Assembly: GCA_033722295.1 (NCBI GenBank)
Contig: JAWVZH010000158.1
Coordinates: 1-6,346, forward strand
Reading direction: 5' to 3'
Length of the DNA stretch: 6,346 nt
Source: JAWVZH01 sp033722295
GTDB lineage: Bacteria > Bacteroidota > Bacteroidia > Chitinophagales > Saprospiraceae
Below, one piece after another: positions 6,314-6,346 of the stretch (its first letter is position 1; each line of letters starts with the position of its first letter). A program made the translations under genes and the position numbers. The notes below the pieces were generated by a model that saw only the letters and a list, made by a program, of their open reading frames with translations, searched no databases and was not told the origin of the DNA.

Positions 6314-6346
6314 TTATTGGTTTGGTCCTAAAAATGTCGTTTTTGC
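6314..6346 (-). CDS. ccoG: Last ten codons of an upstream gene, probably ccoG (cbb3 oxidase accessory ferredoxin)
   Basis: On the minus strand, the frame entering from base 6346 reads AKTTFLGPNQ and stops at TAA (6316-6314), 3 nt before fixH. A TTFLGP-like ending is what I recall for Bacteroidota CcoG, the membrane polyferredoxin encoded directly before fixH in these clusters. Ten residues cannot identify a protein by themselves; the call rests on that ending plus gene order. Confidence 0.5.
   Translation of the reverse strand, partial: AKTTFLGPNQ

Noticed and set aside
1..6346. CRISPR array, insertion sequence, phage or toxin-antitoxin module
   Set aside because: No regularly spaced repeats, transposase or integrase motifs, terminal inverted repeats or paired small genes were seen.

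Overview
The window looks like a chromosomal segment from a member of the Bacteroidota, possibly near the Saprospiria or Cytophagia. Evidence for this: a Bacteroidota-type DUF4465 protein with a C-terminal type IX secretion (T9SS) sorting domain, a TonB-dependent receptor of the BtuB type, the FixH plus TauE/SafE-like gene pair found in cbb3-oxidase clusters of this phylum, few recognisable Shine-Dalgarno sequences, and a TAnnTTTG-type -7 box in front of the tRNA. The placement comes from reading the sequence only.

Layout. 1-960 (+): the C-terminal end of a large VPS10/sortilin-type BNR-repeat 'glycosyl hydrolase-like' protein whose start lies outside the window. 961-1332: non-coding, dominated by a clear cobalamin (B12) riboswitch at about 1100-1260 and its probable expression platform. 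1333-3264 and 3269-4237 (+): a two-gene unit, 4 nt apart, encoding a BtuB-like outer-membrane receptor and a secreted DUF4465 protein with a T9SS tail. 4234-4845 (-): a small polytopic membrane protein with a His-rich loop, resembling the nickel/cobalt (NicO-like) transport group; its stop codon overlaps that of the DUF4465 gene. 5031-5104 (-): tRNA-Pro(GGG) with a -7 promoter box just upstream. 5175-6346 (-): the end of a cbb3-oxidase assembly cluster, with the last ten codons of a probable ccoG, then fixH/ccoH, then a TauE/SafE (DsbD_2-like) membrane protein coupled to fixH by an ATGA overlap.

How it fits together. The most coherent unit is B12 acquisition: a cobalamin-sensing leader controls an outer-membrane cobamide receptor and a probable surface-exposed partner. 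A possible cobalt transporter sits tail-to-tail with them. In Bacteroides, surface cobamide-binding partners of BtuB are lipoproteins. Here the partner has an ordinary signal peptide and a T9SS domain, so surface delivery appears to use a different route. The reverse-strand cluster serves maturation of cytochrome cbb3 oxidase, probably including copper or redox handling. I see no CRISPR array, insertion sequence, phage gene or toxin-antitoxin system. I do not see a wholly new system; the most open questions are the riboswitch expression platform and the T9SS version of the cobamide-binding partner.
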